NCBI RefSeq assembly: GCF_000797495.1
Contig: NZ_JTGN01000004.1
Span: 62,001 to 126,000 of the forward strand
Direction: 5' to 3'
Source of the DNA: Robinsoniella peoriensis
GTDB taxonomy: Bacteria; Bacillota; Clostridia; Lachnospirales; Lachnospiraceae
Length of the DNA: 64,000 nt
Shown: one piece after another, positions 62,441-64,000 of the stretch
Layout: every line of letters starts with the position of its first letter
How positions within the stretch are numbered: the stretch's first letter is position 1
Made by a program: the position numbers and the translations under genes
Notes under the pieces: generated by a model
What the model saw: the letters and a program-made list of their open reading frames with translations, nothing else
Told to the model about the DNA's origin: nothing
Database searches by the model: none

Positions 62441-63328
62441 ATGGAATTACGAGTGCTTAATTATTTTCTGGCAATTGCGCGAGAACAAAGTATTGTGGGG
62501 GCTGCAGAATCACTGCATCTGTCTCAGCCGACACTTTCCACACAGATTAAAAATATGGAAGAAGAACTGGGAAAGCAGCTGCTGATCCGCGGAACAAAGG
62601 GTTCTCGGAAGGTTACACTGACAGAGGAAGGGATGATACTTCGCAAACGAGCAGAAGAGATATTGGATCTTGTAAAAAAAACAGAGAAGGAAATCACGCT
62701 TTCGGACGATATCCTTATGGGAGATATCTACATTGGAACAGGCGAAACTGATGCTATACGCCTAATCGCAAAGGCTGCAAAAAACTTACAGAAATCACAT
62801 CCTGGCATTCATTATCATATATCCAGCGGGAATGCAGAATTCGTTACCGAGCGGCTGGATAAAGGATTAATTGATTTCGGTCTTATCTTTTCCACCGTGG
62901 ATTATACGAAATTTAATTCTTTAAAGATGCCTGCGAAAGACATCTGGGGTGTCCTGATGAGAAAAGATTCCGAGTTGGCGATAAAAGAAGTTATTACACC
63001 CGAGGATTTGTGGGAAAAACCCCTGATCTTTTCTCAGCAGGAGGACAAAGGTGGACGTATCTTACAATGGATGAATAAAAAAGCCACTGACTTAAACATT
63101 GTCGCTACTTACAATCTGATATTTAATGCTTCCATAATGGTTGATGAAGGCCTTGGATATGCGATTACTTTTAATGGAATTATTAATACAACAGGAGTTA
63201 GTAATCTTTGTTTCCGACCTCTTTCACCCTGTCTTGATAATGAAATGAATATTATCTGGAAAAAATATCAGTTGTTTTCCAAGCCTGCTGAAAAATTTTT
63301 GTCGGTCTTGCAGGATGCTTTTCGTTAG
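62441..63328 (+). CDS. LysR-type transcriptional regulator
   Basis: This 295-aa protein has the LysR HTH (ELRVLNYFLAIAREQSIVGA, then ESLHLSQPTLSTQI) and an effector domain. ATG behind AAAGGAG. No divergent partner remains; the upstream remnants suggest its former target has decayed. Confidence 0.9.
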   Translation: MELRVLNYFLAIAREQSIVGAAESLHLSQPTLSTQIKNMEEELGKQLLIRGTKGSRKVTLTEEGMILRKRAEEILDLVKKTEKEITLSDDILMGDIYIGTGETDAIRLIAKAAKNLQKSHPGIHYHISSGNAEFVTERLDKGLIDFGLIFSTVDYTKFNSLKMPAKDIWGVLMRKDSELAIKEVITPEDLWEKPLIFSQQEDKGGRILQWMNKKATDLNIVATYNLIFNASIMVDEGLGYAITFNGIINTTGVSNLCFRPLSPCLDNEMNIIWKKYQLFSKPAEKFLSVLQDAFR

Positions 63329-63367
63329 CCCGGCTCATAAGGGGCAATATCAGGTGTCTTTTCCCAT

Positions 63368-64000
63368 CTATAAATACACCTCTATCCCATCGACCCCTTC
63401 TTCCCGTATCTCTTCCACAATGCTTCCCTGCAGCTTCTCACCGCATATCTCAATGACTTCCCTGTTCTTCCTTGTGATGATATATTTCTTTACACTATAA
63501 TTCCCCGGGATATAATCCTGTTGGTTCTCTAAATGATACACCACCGGGATACTTCCCAAAAACGCTGCCTGCACTTCCCTCTGTTCGTCAATCAGATATG
63601 CCGGAAGCATTGGCTGCAGTGCCAGGGTCAGTGTCCCATCTAAGACTCTAAATGGCTTTTCCCCAAACATCATGATCTGCCACATCTGCACGAACTCTGC
63701 CGTGGATCCGCTTAGCCTGGCGACAAATCCACGCCCGTGCAGTTTCGGGTCGGGATTGGCGGAACTGGCGATAAAGGAGGAATTTTCCAGGATGCTTCTG
63801 CCATACCTCTCTTCTTTTTGAAACGGAATGGCTGCTCTTTGAAAGTCCCCGGTAAATGCATCATACAATCCGGACTTTAGCAGTTCCAGCAGATATTTAT
63901 ACTCCATATGGAGCCAGATTGATTCATTTTCCAGCCATCCTGGGGTAAAGGCTCTTGCACGCCCGATTTCATAGGACTCCTGTTCTAAAGAGGCATTTAC
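63368..64000 (-). CDS. GH94-like phosphorylase, C-terminal part (5' end beyond window)
   Basis: The frame continues without a stop to the window edge, so the 179-aa ORF from the ATG at 63907 is only the C-terminal end. The visible part (ENESIWLHMEYKYLLELL, ANPDPKLHGRGFVARLSGST, AEFVQMWQIMMFG) matches the (alpha/alpha)6 barrel and tail of GH94/cellobiose-phosphorylase-like proteins. Ends convergently with the LysR gene. Confidence 0.7.
   Translation of the reverse strand, partial: VNASLEQESYEIGRARAFTPGWLENESIWLHMEYKYLLELLKSGLYDAFTGDFQRAAIPFQKEERYGRSILENSSFIASSANPDPKLHGRGFVARLSGSTAEFVQMWQIMMFGEKPFRVLDGTLTLALQPMLPAYLIDEQREVQAAFLGSIPVVYHLENQQDYIPGNYSVKKYIITRKNREVIEICGEKLQGSIVEEIREEGVDGIEVYL

Overview
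The window looks like chromosome of a spore-forming, host- or litter-associated clostridium, most likely Lachnospiraceae. The base composition is low-GC. There is a complete spoIIAA-spoIIAB-sigF block joined to spoVAA-AB-AC-AD-AE. Small conserved Lachnospiraceae-type proteins, an OPT transporter, large secreted glycosidases ending in BspA-like repeats, and many one- and two-component regulators are also present. No rRNA, tRNA or CRISPR array was seen.

Layout. (1) 1-7008 is an accessory island. A strong sigma-A promoter drives a small Xre regulator, a PAPS-reductase-type protein with extra zinc ribbons and ferredoxin cysteines, a DUF4007 protein and an ATPase cut by the window edge. This set resembles the SspD/SspB/SspC proteins of Ssp DNA phosphorothioation. 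Next come an ORF6N protein, a 55-aa ORF, a SymE-like toxin, a GC-rich segment that folds like a structured RNA, and a second Xre regulator related to the first. (2) 7071-21620 is mostly core: rlmD, pcrA, a YerC/TrpR-like regulator, a PHP phosphoesterase, an OPT transporter with a PqqD-like partner, an orphan substrate-binding lipoprotein, an AroE-like/HIBADH-like pair, and a LysR regulator. (3) 21856-24150 holds a split chromate transporter with a hairpin-rich leader. It is followed by two inverted ~348-bp copies of an elaborate nested hairpin whose stems differ by compensating changes. (4) 24151-29149 is a response regulator/histidine kinase pair plus a solute-binding lipoprotein fused to a BNR-like N-terminus. 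(5) 29300-38875 holds glycerol dehydrogenase, the spoVA and spoIIA blocks (with an extra 52-aa membrane peptide between sigF and spoVAA), a TPR/zinc-ribbon protein and folC. (6) 39120-57614 is a glycan and small-acid utilisation region: IclR regulator, DapA-like aldolase, sugar ABC transporter without its ATPase, FAD oxidoreductase, a GH98-like enzyme, a URO-D/methyltransferase-like protein, an AraC regulator and a 1692-aa GH127-like enzyme. GTTCT/AGAAC palindromes probably mark the IclR operators. (7) 58196-64000 holds a membrane protein, a MerR-controlled flavodoxin/FMN-reductase group with a 19-bp-spacer promoter, several decaying genes, a LysR regulator and the C-terminus of a GH94-like phosphorylase running off the window.

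Functional links. The spo block gives forespore sigma-F control and dipicolinic acid uptake into spores. The IclR cluster probably imports and processes a sugar acid or amino-sugar-derived compound released by the secreted glycosidases. The MerR group is a flavoprotein stress response. All functional calls are from reading the sequence; no database search was run.
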